From an uncultured Candidatus Melainabacteria bacterium (GTDB lineage: Bacteria > Cyanobacteriota > Vampirovibrionia > Gastranaerophilales > Gastranaerophilaceae), in contig CAKVGW010000034.1 of assembly GCA_934747325.1 (NCBI GenBank), positions 1 to 20,339 of the forward strand: 20,339 nt of DNA, written 5' to 3'. A model generated the notes under the pieces. The model was not told where the DNA came from, did no database searches, and saw nothing but the letters and a program-made list of their open reading frames with translations. A program made the translations under genes and the position numbers. Positions 1 through 6,709 of this stretch are shown here, in pieces. The stretch's first letter is position 1, and every line of letters begins with the position of its first letter.

Positions 1-399
1 AGTTTTTATCCTTTTTCTATCCTTGCTTAATTTCAACACCTGCCCGAGTTTAAGGCAAATTTCCCAGAACACGCAGGAAAAAAGGATATTTTTAAGGATA
101 AGAAAAGGATAAAAAGGATAATTTTTCTTAAATTCAGGGAAGTGGCTTAAATCTAAACAACACCTAAATTGTACCAATATTCCTACTTTCAAATTTATCC
201 GTCAGGTTATACCTGTTATTTTATATTTTTAAGTTTTTTATGTAATCTAAAATCCTAACCCTGACTTGTACCCCATGTAATCTAACTGACAACAAAATTT
301 TTAAAAAGTCAAAACTTGTTTTATATCGTTATTCATGTTTTAATTGATTGTCACTTTTACAAGCTCGTATTATATTCATCATAAAAATGGTCTAAATTA
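1..399. other. Gene-free leader region with clustered AAGGATA repeats
   Basis: No convincing reading frame occurs here. The pentamer GGATA, usually inside AAGGATA, occurs four times in direct orientation at 84, 96, 107 and 116. It occurs twice inverted (TATCC at 7-11 and 18-22). The two groups face each other across about 60 bases. Further in, CAGGT-tat-ACCTG (203-215) is a short operator-like dyad, and the 11-mer ATGTAATCTAA is directly repeated at 240-250 and 275-285. The last 55 bases carry a plausible promoter for the protease gene that follows. Function of the repeats is unknown. Confidence 0.5.
348..376 (+). promoter_or_regulatory. Sigma70-type promoter for the matrixin gene
   Basis: TTGTCA (348-353) and TATATT (371-376) each match the consensus hexamers at five of six positions and are 17 bases apart. 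Transcription would start near 383, giving a leader of only about 17 bases before the ATG at 400. No Shine-Dalgarno sequence is visible in that leader. Confidence 0.5.
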
Positions 400-951
400 A
401 TGAAAAAGTTTTTTGTTTTTATTCTAATTTTTTTAACTGCTACAATTTGCGTATTTGCTCTTGAACGTCCAAGATGGGTCGGACAACCGATATATGTCTA
501 TATACCGCAATATGGCAATATGAGCGTTCTTATGCGCCAAGCGTTCATGGCATGGCAAAATCAATCGAAATCACTCGTTAGGTTCAAATTTGTAGACAAA
601 CCAAGCAATGCAAATATAGAAGTAGAATTTGTAGATTTTGTTTCTAACTGCAACAGCGCAGATGCTGTCGGCTGCACAGAATTGTCTACAAGAAATGGAC
701 AATACTATAAAGCCTATGTAACAATAGGAACCAAAGAATATCAAAAGTCTTATGAAGGAGGAAGATATTCCAGAAAAATTGTGACACGTACAAAAGACCA
801 TATTTACGGAGTTATGTTACACGAAGCAGGTCACGCTATCGGTTTGGAACACTCACCAAGCAACAACAGTATAATGTACCCATACGATTTAGATTCTATG
901 CAATATCTGACAAAAGAAGATATGCAACTTCTTTATAAGAAATACCACTAA
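400..951 (+). CDS. Secreted matrixin-like zinc metalloprotease
   Basis: Residues 1-20 form a signal peptide: a Lys-Lys start, a Phe/Leu/Ile-rich core and a likely cut after Ala20. The mature part is a compact metzincin catalytic domain. The zinc motif HEAGHAIGLEH is at residues 141-151, with His141, His145 and His151 as ligands and Glu142 as general base. SIMYP at 157-161 supplies the Met-turn (Met159). This pattern is characteristic of the M10 (matrixin) group. At 183 residues the protein is just signal plus catalytic domain, with no obvious propeptide or cysteine switch. Cys84 and Cys92 may form a disulfide. The substrate is unknown; export and peptide-bond hydrolysis outside the cytoplasm are inferred. 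The gene stands alone and ends facing the gene at 1113-1754. Confidence 0.85.
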   Translation: MKKFFVFILIFLTATICVFALERPRWVGQPIYVYIPQYGNMSVLMRQAFMAWQNQSKSLVRFKFVDKPSNANIEVEFVDFVSNCNSADAVGCTELSTRNGQYYKAYVTIGTKEYQKSYEGGRYSRKIVTRTKDHIYGVMLHEAGHAIGLEHSPSNNSIMYPYDLDSMQYLTKEDMQLLYKKYH

Positions 952-961
952 TAAAAAAAAA

Positions 962-982
962 CTTCTCTTAAGATTAGAGAAG
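962..982 (-). terminator. Hairpin with minus-strand T-tract
   Basis: CTTCTCT (962-968) pairs perfectly with AGAGAAG (976-982). A run of A precedes it on the plus strand, so a minus-strand transcript would have a U-tract after the hairpin. It would suit a terminator for the gene at 1113-1754. Confidence 0.45.
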
Positions 983-1051
983 CAGGGAAATTAGTTAGGA
1001 AGGGATTTAGGGATTAAAAGTTTTTATTTACATCTTACATATATATAAAGT

Positions 1052-1095
1052 ATATAACGAGAAGCGAATTTCACTTCTCGTTATATTTGTTACAT
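1052..1095 (+). terminator. Intrinsic terminator between convergent genes
   Basis: ATATAACGAGAAG (1052-1064) and CTTCTCGTTATAT (1074-1086) form a perfect 13-bp stem with a 9-base loop, followed by a T-rich stretch on the plus strand. It sits between the stops of the two convergent genes and probably acts mainly on the matrixin transcript. Confidence 0.6.
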
Positions 1096-1112
1096 TTCTT
1101 CATAAATACAAA

Positions 1113-1754
1113 TTATTTTATTACTGCCATAAAAATCAGCATTACAAACGATGTAAAAGAAGCCAATAAGACAAAAATCCAAAAAGGTGTAATACCACCT
1201 TGTTTTTTAGGTTTTGACGGCTTCATTGTATAAGATTGTTTAGTTATATTTTTGGTTGATGACTTAGATACAGTTTTTTTAGATTTTTGTTTTTGTGACT
1301 CGTATTTTTCACTCAATCCACGTTTTCCTGTGACTAAAAGTTCTACATCATATTGTTTTTTTAAAATTGTTTTACTGCCTTTTTTATAAAAAACTGCATA
1401 ATTAATACTTGCTTCAAAAGCACGTTGTAAGCACTCTAAAGCAGTAATTCCATCACGTTTTACAGTTAAAGAGTGAACAGAAATATTGCCCTGTTTCTTT
1501 AGAAAATATAAATCATCAATAAATTCTTTTTCAGGAATAGAAGTTGCTTGATCTTTTAAAGTGGCGAGCATTTCATCAAAACTTCCATCATATTGGCGTT
1601 TATCAGCTAAAATAGATTTACACATTTGCTCACCAAATCTCCTTGTTTGTCCCATGCATTGCTCAAAAAATTCAGAAGCATAGAGTTTTTCAGCTTCTGT
1701 AATAATCTCATATAAATTTGAATCAATTTTTTTAAGGAAATCAAAATTCGCCAT
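1113..1754 (-). CDS. Tail-anchored DUF4145-like protein
   Basis: Residues 1-125 are helical and contain an Arg-rich segment (QTRRFGEQ, 36-43) and KKQGNISVHS (86-95). These resemble the 'R..E' and 'R..GN..aH' pattern of the DUF4145 family, a small helical domain also found in some restriction enzymes and membrane proteins. Residues 150-187 are a low-complexity Lys/Ser linker. Residues 191-211 are a single hydrophobic helix ending in a short basic tail, so the helical domain is probably cytoplasmic and anchored by its C-terminus. The ATG at 1754 has no clear ribosome binding site. No enzymatic residues are recognised and the role is unknown. The DUF4145 assignment rests on a motif read by eye and is moderate. 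Confidence 0.6.
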   Translation of the reverse strand: MANFDFLKKIDSNLYEIITEAEKLYASEFFEQCMGQTRRFGEQMCKSILADKRQYDGSFDEMLATLKDQATSIPEKEFIDDLYFLKKQGNISVHSLTVKRDGITALECLQRAFEASINYAVFYKKGSKTILKKQYDVELLVTGKRGLSEKYESQKQKSKKTVSKSSTKNITKQSYTMKPSKPKKQGGITPFWIFVLLASFTSFVMLIFMAVIK

Positions 1755-1930
1755 TACATGATTTTACAATAAGTAATTTATTAAAACAATTATTTAAAAC
1801 TATTTTCCATTTTCAATTAACAAAATCCCATCATTACCAAGCAGACTCCAATAAACTACCCACCCGGACTCCCTTTTTCGGCAATGTTTTAATCTCTGAA
1901 AAATAACATAATTTAGGAGTTAACAAAGTT

Positions 1931-2016
1931 TAGAAGCTGTACTTCTTTAAGCTGTATTCAAACGGAAGCCCAGCTTATAAGCCAACCTATTGAAAAGGTT
2001 ATTTACAAAGGAGGTC
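1931..2016 (+). promoter_or_regulatory. Structured 5' leader and strong RBS of the SLH gene
   Basis: The leader contains AAGCTG twice (1934-1939 and 1949-1954) and its inverse CAGCTT (1971-1976), so alternative hairpins are possible. AACCT (1984-1988) can pair with AGGTT (1996-2000). AAAGGAGGT (2007-2015) is an almost ideal Shine-Dalgarno sequence and fixes the start at ATG 2020, not at the in-frame TTG at 1990. No convincing promoter was found between 1755 and 1930. Confidence 0.5.
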
Positions 2017-2019
2017 AAA

Positions 2020-3972
2020 ATGACGATTAGAAAACTTACTGTGGCAGCTGCAATTGCCGTTGGTATAGCAACGTGTTCGTTCAATACGGTAATGGCAGCC
2101 TGCCCATGCGACCAAAAACCTGTAGTAACAGAAGGTACGTGTCCGATTAAGGAAATGCCTCAAGTTACAGGTCAAGCTTGTCCATGCCAAACTCCGGCTC
2201 CAAAAACAGATTGCGGATGCCCTGTTGCTCCACAATGTGAGCCCGACCCTGTTCCATCTTGCGCTTTATGCCCTGGAACAAAAGATTTACAACGCGAAGA
2301 TATGAAACAAGTTTACTCATATCCTAACGCGGTTTACGGCTACAACAACTTTGTAGGTACTGAAAAAGATTCAATCTACAAAGCAGAAGGATTTACCGTA
2401 AACAGAGAAATTAACAAACTTACAGCAGGCACAATGGGTACAACCGTTGCAACTGATGGTAACATTACAGGTGCTGCTTCAAACATTCCTTGTCTAAATG
2501 ATTTGACAAGCCATAGAGGTGCGCCAATCATTAGAGATGAAGCAAAAATGGATGGAAATTCTTGCCCAATTCAAATGAGTACGGCAAATTCAATTCAGGC
2601 AATTAAAAAAACTTTAACCCCTTTTGATTTGTCACCGTTTGCAAACATGACAGGTGCAGCCGCTAATTTGCAAATGTTCCCTGATGTTCCTGACGGATAT
2701 TGGGCGTCTTGCGAAATTGATAAACTGGCAACAAATGATGTTGTTGTCGGCTATCCTGACAGATTATTCAAACCTTCAAGAAACATTTCGCGTGCAGAAT
2801 TTGCAACTATGTTAGTAAAAGGTTTTGATAAAGACATGTACTCTTGCGCACCTGAAAAATTATTCTCAGACGTACCTGCAAATCACTGGGCAAACTCAGC
2901 AATTACGGTTGCTGTACATAATGACTTGCTTAAAGGTTATCCGAACGGCAAATTTATGCCTAACCATAACGTAACAAGAGTTGAAGCTCTTTGTGCTTTA
3001 TCAAAAGGTATCAAATGTGCAGAAATGGATAAATGCAAGGCTCAAGAAATCTTATCTAAATACTGCGACGGTAACACCGTTCCAGAATGGGCAATTATCC
3101 CTATCGCAAAAGCTTTAGAAAAAGGTGCTTTAAACAATTCACCTTCACCAAACACAATTGCACCATTTAAAGACGCATCACGTGCTGACATAGCAGCAAT
3201 GTTACAAAACATTCGTGTTGCAGCAGGTATAGATAAGAACCCTGTAACAGCAAACAATGATTGCCCAATTTGTCCTACTGACAAAAAAGCATTCATTGAA
3301 AACGAAGAAATCGTTAAGATTCCGACTTTACAGTTAAAATTCAAAGACCAAGTAAGTGCTAAATCATCACACGTTGGTCAAAGATTTGCAGCCAAAACGT
3401 TAGAAGACGTAACAATTAACGGACACTTGTATCCATGCGGTTCTGACGTTCACGGTAAAGTTGTTGAAGTCGTAAGACCTTCTGGATGCCAAAAGGGTGC
3501 TTTAAAACTTGCGTTCACAGAAATTGAAAACTGCGGTCACAAGGATGTTTTACCAAGACAAATTCTTAACGCAGAAATCAACAAATCTAATACACCAAAC
3601 ATTGTATCAAGAGTTGTTACAGCTCCTCTTACTTGGGGTGGTCAAATGTTAGGTATTGTTGGTAGAACAACAGGCGGTATGTTGTCTAACTTAGGTAACG
3701 CCTTAGAAGACGTAGCTTCAGGCACAGGTATCGCATTAGGTGAAGCTTTCCAAGGTCAATTCATGGCATCAGCAAGAAGCTTGGGTGACGTAGCCGTTGA
3801 TACAGTAAAAGCACCTATTGATATTACAAGAACTGCTTTATCAGGAACAATGGGCTTAGTTCAAGCAACAGGTGACGAAGTTGGTTACTTGGTTGACGCT
3901 AAGGGATACAAAATTTCTGCAATTAACCCGAAAGAACACGTAACTATTGCTTTCGGTTGCAGTGGCGAATAG
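2020..3972 (+). CDS. Cys-rich surface protein with SLH domains
   Basis: This 650-residue exported protein is probably part of the cell envelope layer. Residues 1-26 are a signal peptide. The sequence VMAAC at 24-28 also fits a permissive lipobox, so it could be either a signal peptidase I substrate or a lipoprotein. Residues 28-85 are very Cys-rich (CPC, CPC, CGC and CALC motifs). SLH domain 1 spans about 219-270 (FPDVP...W...GYPD...RAEF) and SLH domain 2 about 281-331 (FSDVPANHWA...GYPNG...TRVEA). A degenerate third spans about 340-402. Residues 434-522 look like a small beta domain (GQRF...L...G...PCGSDVHGKVV), followed by a Gly/Ala-rich amphipathic tail. SLH domains usually bind secondary cell-wall polymer or peptidoglycan. 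Codons are richer in GGT, AAC and GAC than in the neighbours, consistent with high expression. Confidence 0.8.
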   Translation: MTIRKLTVAAAIAVGIATCSFNTVMAACPCDQKPVVTEGTCPIKEMPQVTGQACPCQTPAPKTDCGCPVAPQCEPDPVPSCALCPGTKDLQREDMKQVYSYPNAVYGYNNFVGTEKDSIYKAEGFTVNREINKLTAGTMGTTVATDGNITGAASNIPCLNDLTSHRGAPIIRDEAKMDGNSCPIQMSTANSIQAIKKTLTPFDLSPFANMTGAAANLQMFPDVPDGYWASCEIDKLATNDVVVGYPDRLFKPSRNISRAEFATMLVKGFDKDMYSCAPEKLFSDVPANHWANSAITVAVHNDLLKGYPNGKFMPNHNVTRVEALCALSKGIKCAEMDKCKAQEILSKYCDGNTVPEWAIIPIAKALEKGALNNSPSPNTIAPFKDASRADIAAMLQNIRVAAGIDKNPVTANNDCPICPTDKKAFIENEEIVKIPTLQLKFKDQVSAKSSHVGQRFAAKTLEDVTINGHLYPCGSDVHGKVVEVVRPSGCQKGALKLAFTEIENCGHKDVLPRQILNAEINKSNTPNIVSRVVTAPLTWGGQMLGIVGRTTGGMLSNLGNALEDVASGTGIALGEAFQGQFMASARSLGDVAVDTVKAPIDITRTALSGTMGLVQATGDEVGYLVDAKGYKISAINPKEHVTIAFGCSGE

Positions 3973-3999
3973 TAAGTTAATCGTTCGCTAAATAGGGGG

Positions 4000-4035
4000 A
4001 AGAAGTCGTAGGATATACGGCTTCTTTCTTTTTTT
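4000..4035 (+). terminator. Strong rho-independent terminator of the SLH gene
   Basis: AAGAAGTCGT (4000-4009) pairs with ACGGCTTCTT (4017-4026), ten pairs with one T-G wobble, around a 7-base loop. TCTTTTTTT follows. It lies 28 bases past the SLH stop codon. Confidence 0.85.
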
Positions 4036-4043
4036 GGGTGTTT

Positions 4044-4192
4044 GTTGGGCTTTCAGCCCAACCTGTTTTGGTTGCAAAATGGAGGGAATAAGAAAATCGT
4101 AGGTCGTGTTGGACTATTTTCATCCAACACAACAAATACTTTGCTGGAAAATTTAATGTCGTGTTCAATGAAAAATGTTGAACACGACCTAC
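4044..4192. repeat. Nested palindromes in a gene-free gap
   Basis: The 442-base gap after the SLH gene holds, besides its terminator and the next promoter, three local hairpins. GTTGGGCT/AGCCCAAC lies at 4044-4051/4055-4062, GTGTTGGA/TCCAACAC at 4106-4113/4123-4130, and GTCGTGTTCAA/TTGAACACGAC at 4158-4168/4178-4188. A longer-range pair, GTAGGTCGTGTT (4099-4110) with AACACGACCTAC (4181-4192), competes with the last two. The arms share the word GTCGTGTT, so the hairpins look related. This is typical of a dispersed intergenic palindromic element. No transposase is present. Confidence 0.65.
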
Positions 4193-4281
4193 TTACTACC
4201 ACCTTATTTCAATTGAAAGTGGAAAATTGTAAAATTGTTTTAAATAATTTTCCATTATCTATTTTCGATTCAGAGAAGTAG

Positions 4282-4299
4282 GGTGCAAAAATTTGCACC
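4282..4299. repeat. 18-bp palindrome, copy 1 of 3
   Basis: GGTGCAAAAATTTGCACC has 8-base arms and a 2-base centre. Near-identical copies lie at 5525-5542 and 5567-5584, so the set brackets the two PH-domain genes. This copy is 47 bases upstream of their -35 element. Confidence 0.7.
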
Positions 4300-4345
4300 A
4301 ATTACTTCGCATAATCATATAATTAATACATTCAAAGTATTTTAT

Positions 4346-4375
4346 TTGACATATTTTAGTTCTAAAAGCTATAAT
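4346..4375 (+). promoter_or_regulatory. Consensus promoter of the PH-domain gene pair
   Basis: TTGACA (4346-4351) and TATAAT (4370-4375) are both perfect consensus hexamers with an 18-base spacer. Transcription would start near 4382, about 33 bases before the first ATG, which has GAGAGGT as its ribosome binding site. Confidence 0.85.
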
Positions 4376-4414
4376 TTACAAAATAAAGATTTTGTTTAAA
4401 TAAGAGAGGTATTT

Positions 4415-4960
4415 ATGAATGAACTTATAATGGAAGTCAAACCAAAATTTTGTTTGCTACAAAGAGCTATTGCCAATTTTGACAAAGAATTTAGAATTAC
4501 TATTGCTGCACAAGCTATCGTTCTTATGTTTATAAATGTTATTTTCTTTGCTGTAAATAAATCTTTAATTTTAGACTTAATTGAAAATAATCAAGAAGAA
4601 CTAGCTATATATATGTGTATTGTTGCGCTAGTTTTACTTACATTAATTTTTTCATTAATAGTACTTCTTTTCAGCTATTTAGATAAAAAGAATTTTGAAG
4701 TAACGAGTTACAAAATTTATAATGACCGTATTGGTTTTGATGAAGGATTCATTAATCATAAACATATTTCTATACTATTTAAAGATATAAAAGAAATTCA
4801 TTTAGACCAAAATTTTATTCAAAAAAAATACAATATTGCAACAATTAGATTTGTTACACCATCTGTTAATTTAGGTGTAAAATTTCAAGATATTGAAAAT
4901 GCTCAAGATGTGTATGCAAAAGTAAAAGAGATTCATGAAAATATAAATAAGGAAGTTTAA
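4415..4960 (+). CDS. Membrane protein with bacterial PH domain, copy A
   Basis: The 181-residue protein has a short basic N-terminus, two membrane helices at about 28-47 and 64-88, and a C-terminal domain at about 93-178. The pattern YKIYNDRIGFDEGFINH...I.FKDIKEIHLDQNFIQ...IATIRF matches bacterial PH domains (bPH_2, DUF304 type): beta strands with a G-F loop and an 'I.L.dI..I...q...' stretch. Such proteins are integral membrane proteins of poorly known role, with the PH part on the cytoplasmic side. The next gene is its paralogue and begins two bases after this stop, so the two are cotranscribed and probably translated together. The function is not known; membrane stress or membrane organisation is only a guess. 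Confidence 0.7.
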   Translation: MNELIMEVKPKFCLLQRAIANFDKEFRITIAAQAIVLMFINVIFFAVNKSLILDLIENNQEELAIYMCIVALVLLTLIFSLIVLLFSYLDKKNFEVTSYKIYNDRIGFDEGFINHKHISILFKDIKEIHLDQNFIQKKYNIATIRFVTPSVNLGVKFQDIENAQDVYAKVKEIHENINKEV

Positions 4961-4962
4961 AA

Positions 4963-5487
4963 ATGGATACAGAAATTTTATTAGAAATAAAACCAAAATA
5001 TATAGATTGGGTAAGAACATTTTCGATATTATGCAGTCCGGGTTGTATTACTACTATAATAATTTTTTTGTGCGGTTTTCCTATTACAGCTCTTGTAGCA
5101 GAATTATTAATGGAGCTTCTTAATATAAATTTTGTGATGAGTCTGATTATAACCATAATACTTTTCTTATCTTTATTTTTGGCAGGATTTGCTCTTGCAT
5201 TATTCTTTGATAGAAAGAATTATGAAGTGACAACTTATCGAGTATTTAGCGATAGAATAGAATTTGAAGAAGGTTTTATTAATCACAAATACACAACAAT
5301 AAGAATGGCTGACATAAAAGAAATACATCTTGATCAAAACTTCATCCAAAGAAAAGCAGAGCTTGGAACTATCCGTTTTACGACAGCTGCAAATAATTCA
5401 ACAACAAACACCGGTATTTGTTTTAGAGATATTCAAAATTCAATGGCTATTTATGCAAAAATTAAACAAATACATGAAAATTGTTAG
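4963..5487 (+). CDS. Membrane protein with bacterial PH domain, copy B
   Basis: This 174-residue paralogue of the preceding gene has the same plan: two membrane helices (about 27-48 and 58-82) and a bPH_2-like domain (about 86-172). EEGFINHK, ADIKEIHLDQNFIQ and GTIRFTT correspond to near-identical stretches in copy A. The membrane segments have diverged much more than the PH part. Its ribosome binding site (AAGGAAG) lies within the last codons of copy A, pointing to translational coupling. A heteromeric complex of A and B is an inference from this arrangement. Two copies of the 18-bp palindrome follow the stop codon. Confidence 0.7.
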   Translation: MDTEILLEIKPKYIDWVRTFSILCSPGCITTIIIFLCGFPITALVAELLMELLNINFVMSLIITIILFLSLFLAGFALALFFDRKNYEVTTYRVFSDRIEFEEGFINHKYTTIRMADIKEIHLDQNFIQRKAELGTIRFTTAANNSTTNTGICFRDIQNSMAIYAKIKQIHENC

Positions 5488-5524
5488 TTTTTTTATTAAA
5501 AATCATATTGAAAAAAATGTTAAT

Positions 5525-5542
5525 GGTGCAAAAATTTGCACC
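5525..5542. repeat. 18-bp palindrome, copy 2 of 3
   Basis: The core is identical to the copy at 4282-4299. Flanking bases (CACCCTACC here, GTAGGGTG there) show that this copy is inverted relative to copy 1. It may help end the PH-pair transcript, though only a weak T-tract follows. Confidence 0.65.
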
Positions 5543-5566
5543 CTACCCTTTCTAAATTGAAATAAT

Positions 5567-5584
5567 GGTGCAATTTTTTGCACC
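5567..5584. repeat. 18-bp palindrome, copy 3 of 3
   Basis: GGTGCAATTTTTTGCACC followed by AATTACTT, the same flank as copy 1. It lies between the convergent PH-pair and cell-wall operons, 15 bases beyond the murG stop, so on the minus strand it could form the operon's 3'-end hairpin. Confidence 0.65.
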
Positions 5585-5599
5585 AATTACTTTCAACAA

Positions 5600-6709
5600 T
5601 TAAAGACTTTTCAACAACCCTACAATTTCTTCCGCTGCATCAAATTTTGCCAAATGAGAAGCGTTTTGTTTCAAATAATTCATCTTTATAGGATTATCAA
5701 GAAGCTCTACAACGCTTTCTCTCAAACAATTTGGGTCTAAATCTTTATCCTCAACATAAATACAAGCACCCATTTCCAACAAATATTTTGCGTTAATTCT
5801 TTGATGATTTGCCGCTGCGTAAGGATATGGAACAAGTATCGGTGCAGCTTCTGAGGCACAAATTTCTGAAAGACTCAAAGAACCGGCTCTAGAAACTACG
5901 ATGTCGCTTGATTTTAGAACAGAAATCATATCGTCAAAATAAGGTTTAACAATCAAATTCTTGTCTTGTTCAAATGCAGGATAAATTTGTTGCAATCTTT
6001 CAGTTACTTCTGCGAAATTTTTCCTTCCTGTTTGGAAAATTACCTGCAAATTTCTTTCTTGAGAAAATTCTTTCAAAAGCTCAATCGTTGTATTATTGAT
6101 AGATTTTGCACCTTGTGAACCGCCCATAATACAAAGAGTTAAACGGTTTTCCAACCCCATATTAGCTTTTGCTTCTGCTTTAGTCATTGTTCTAAAGCCT
6201 GCACGAATTGGGTTTCCCGTGATAACTGTGTGCTTATTTGGAATATATTTTTTTGCTTTTTCAAACGCAAGAGTAACGTATTTTGCACGCTTTGAAAGTT
6301 TTCTTGTTACAAGCCCCGGCATAGCATCACAATCATGCATAATATATGGAGTCTTAGTTATTCTGCACGCAAAAATCATAGGTGCTGAAACATAACCACC
6401 TGTTGCAAAAACAGCGTTTGGTTTGTATTTTTTTATGTATCTTACGGAACGCAAAATCGCTTTAACTAATTTTACTCCCCAAACAAAAAACTTTGGATTA
6501 AGTTTTCTTGGCATTCCTGAAACACTTACATGCAAAAATTTGTAGCCTTTTTTAGATGCGAGTTCAAATTCCATGTTGCGTTTGTTCCCAACATAATAAA
6601 CCTTCGCACCACTTTCTGTTAAAGTATCTGCTACTGCCATTGCAGGATAAATGTGTCCGCCCGTACCACCGCCGGTTACGAAATAAATGCTATTGTATAC
6701 TTCTGACAT
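5600..6709 (-). CDS. murG: UDP-GlcNAc:lipid I N-acetylglucosamine transferase MurG
   Basis: MurG adds GlcNAc from UDP-GlcNAc to undecaprenyl-PP-MurNAc-pentapeptide (lipid I), making lipid II on the inner face of the membrane. The N-terminal GGGTGGHIYPA (residues 13-23) is the first G-loop. MPGLVTRKLSKRA and GGSQGAKSIN follow in the middle, and the C-terminal SRAGSLSLSEI is the donor-binding region. At 369 residues the length is normal. ATG 6709 is preferred over the in-frame TTG at 6721 because it starts directly at the conserved N-terminus. The gene overlaps the end of ftsW by 20 bases, so translational coupling is likely. It is the last gene of murD-ftsW-murG. Confidence 0.95.
   Translation of the reverse strand: MSEVYNSIYFVTGGGTGGHIYPAMAVADTLTESGAKVYYVGNKRNMEFELASKKGYKFLHVSVSGMPRKLNPKFFVWGVKLVKAILRSVRYIKKYKPNAVFATGGYVSAPMIFACRITKTPYIMHDCDAMPGLVTRKLSKRAKYVTLAFEKAKKYIPNKHTVITGNPIRAGFRTMTKAEAKANMGLENRLTLCIMGGSQGAKSINNTTIELLKEFSQERNLQVIFQTGRKNFAEVTERLQQIYPAFEQDKNLIVKPYFDDMISVLKSSDIVVSRAGSLSLSEICASEAAPILVPYPYAAANHQRINAKYLLEMGACIYVEDKDLDPNCLRESVVELLDNPIKMNYLKQNASHLAKFDAAEEIVGLLKSL

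Noticed and set aside
571..801. Minus-strand open frame opposite the matrixin gene, and similar shadow frames in ftsW, murG, mnmG and uvrB
   Set aside because: They overlap well-supported genes and show no family motif.
1990..2019. TTG start adding ten residues to the SLH protein
   Set aside because: The strong AAAGGAGGT would lie inside the gene, and the signal peptide starts cleanly at ATG 2020.
4042..4281. 79-codon plus-strand and 63-codon minus-strand open frames after the SLH gene
   Set aside because: They lie across the palindromic repeats, have no ribosome binding site, and their peptides merely reflect the inverted repeats.
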